A DNA stretch of 5,949 bases from positions 1 to 5,949 of the forward strand of contig CAADWS010000022.1 of NCBI GenBank assembly GCA_900752815.1, read 5' to 3'. Positions within the stretch are counted from its first letter, which is position 1; each line of letters begins with the position of its first letter. Below the pieces are notes generated by a model. That model saw only the letters and a list, made by a program, of their open reading frames with translations. It did no database searches and was not told the DNA's origin. The translations under genes were made by a program, and so were the position numbers. This DNA comes from Bacteroidaceae bacterium (GTDB lineage: Bacteria; Bacteroidota; Bacteroidia; Bacteroidales; Bacteroidaceae). Below, piece after piece: positions 5,357 to 5,949 of the stretch.

Positions 5357-5949
5357 CTATCGGCTGTCACGCTCTGCCCGCTGGCGCAGGAAACGACTGT
5401 AATGCTCCAATGCTTTGACCACATAATCCTCCGTTTGGCTGACGGGGATATTCTTCGGGATCAGGCTTCGCACCTTATCCCCACGCAGGACGATTTTCTC
5501 ACGCTGGTTCGGTTTCTCCTCGCTCATAATAGCAGATACTACTTCCGGTGTGAGTTTGCCTTCCGTGAAGAACTTCCGCATACGAATGGTCTGATCGTGG
5601 GACGGGGTACATTGGTTCAGGTCAATTTCATCAACCACCGCCCGCTGGCTGTCCTCGTCCAAATAGGATAGCTCCACCGCAGGACGCATTTTGATTTTCC
5701 CTTCGTCCACAAGGTCAAGAAGTTCTTGGACAAGGTTTGTCAGACGGATATAGCGATGAATTTGATTTCTGCTATCGCCTGTTTCTTCTGTTATGGCTTC
5801 AGAGCTTCTATCAAACTTCGTCCCCACTGGGGACAAAGTTAAATCTGAACGCTGTCCTTGCCGCTTCATCGCTTCCAGCCGCATTTTATAGGCAAACGCC
5901 TTTTCTGAGGGAAGTATCTGCGACCGCTGGTAGTTGCTCTCCACCATCA
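5357..5949 (-). CDS. ParB/Spo0J-family DNA-binding protein (C-terminal part, 5' end outside the window)
   Basis: The visible 196+ residues begin within the conserved MVESNYQRSQILPSEKA stretch, the end of the ParB N-terminal catalytic region (E-x-N-x-QR followed by L-x-P-x-E-x-A). Next, about residues 48-70 of the visible part (SSEAITEETGDSRNQIHRYI) form a ParB-type helix-turn-helix. The segment after it (LVQELLDLVDEGKI, then RPAVELSYL) matches the family domain that follows the HTH. The tail is rich in Lys, Arg and Glu and ends RAERDSR at a TAG. The apparent ATG at 5947 is internal: the conserved motif is cut by the window edge and the frame stays open. ParB proteins bind centromere-like sites for partition. 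This version resembles those on Tn1549-like conjugative elements, where they sit near replication and transfer genes; that link is from memory of the family. It is separated from the lipoprotein by 248 bp with its own promoter, so it is probably a separate unit. Confidence 0.9.
   Translation of the reverse strand, partial: MVESNYQRSQILPSEKAFAYKMRLEAMKRQGQRSDLTLSPVGTKFDRSSEAITEETGDSRNQIHRYIRLTNLVQELLDLVDEGKIKMRPAVELSYLDEDSQRAVVDEIDLNQCTPSHDQTIRMRKFFTEGKLTPEVVSAIMSEEKPNQREKIVLRGDKVRSLIPKNIPVSQTEDYVVKALEHYSRFLRQRAERDSR

Noticed and set aside
5331..5368. Terminator after the ParB-like gene
   Set aside because: GACAGC/GCTGTC can pair around the stop codon, but the loop is 26 nt with only a weak inner stem and no U-tract follows.
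5945..5947. ATG at 5947 as the true start of the ParB-like protein
   Set aside because: It falls inside the conserved MVESN-x-QRS motif; the N-terminal ParB domain must lie beyond the window edge and the frame is open to the end.

Overview
This window is almost entirely coding on the minus strand and looks like part of the accessory, probably conjugative, DNA of a low-to-medium GC Gram-positive bacterium, most likely a gut Clostridia member (Lachnospiraceae/Oscillospiraceae type). The reasons are strong AGGAGG-type ribosome binding sites, a lipobox lipoprotein, a sortase-anchored surface protein, and a ParB-like protein whose visible C-terminal part resembles those carried by Tn1549/CTn-type integrative elements. 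The taxon and the mobile-element assignment are inference; no integrase, relaxase or attachment site is visible.

Reading in the direction of transcription (high to low coordinates): (1) 5949-5357 is the C-terminal part of a ParB/Spo0J-family DNA-binding protein whose start lies beyond the window edge. (2) 5356-5109 is a 248-bp non-coding gap with a good sigma-A-like promoter (TTGTCT, 17 bp, TAGAAT) close to the next start, plus an imperfect dyad and an 11-bp near-direct repeat further upstream. (3) 5108-4404 is a 234-residue lipoprotein: lipobox, about 130 residues of Pro/Glu/Ser/Thr-rich linker, then a compact C-terminal domain I cannot assign. (4) 4403-4328 is a 76-nt spacer with a terminator-like hairpin just ahead of a strong ribosome binding site. 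(5) 4327-53 is a 1424-residue surface adhesin with signal peptide, thioester domain, ten CnaB-like domains and a TPKTG sorting signal. (6) 53-1 is the start of a small, very hydrophobic protein whose ATG overlaps the adhesin stop codon (TAATG).

The probable working unit is promoter, lipoprotein, leaky terminator, adhesin, membrane peptide, with more genes downstream. The adhesin is built for covalent chemistry at two levels: a Cys-Gln thioester at the tip (Cys93/Gln168) that could bond to a partner surface, and Lys-Asn isopeptide bonds in the stalk. I could place the Lys, Glu and Asn of nearly every stalk domain by eye. At all nine domain junctions the Asn position lies exactly 11 residues before the next Lys; only one junction lacks the Asn (Glu618), and the following domain has Gln instead of the catalytic Glu (Gln690). 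Two adjacent domains in the stalk (3 and 4) are therefore predicted not to crosslink. On an integrative element such an adhesin may hold mating cells together or help the host bacterium adhere; the sequence alone does not decide.

No tRNA, rRNA, CRISPR array, insertion sequence or origin was seen. The long plus-strand open frames opposite the adhesin are antisense shadows.
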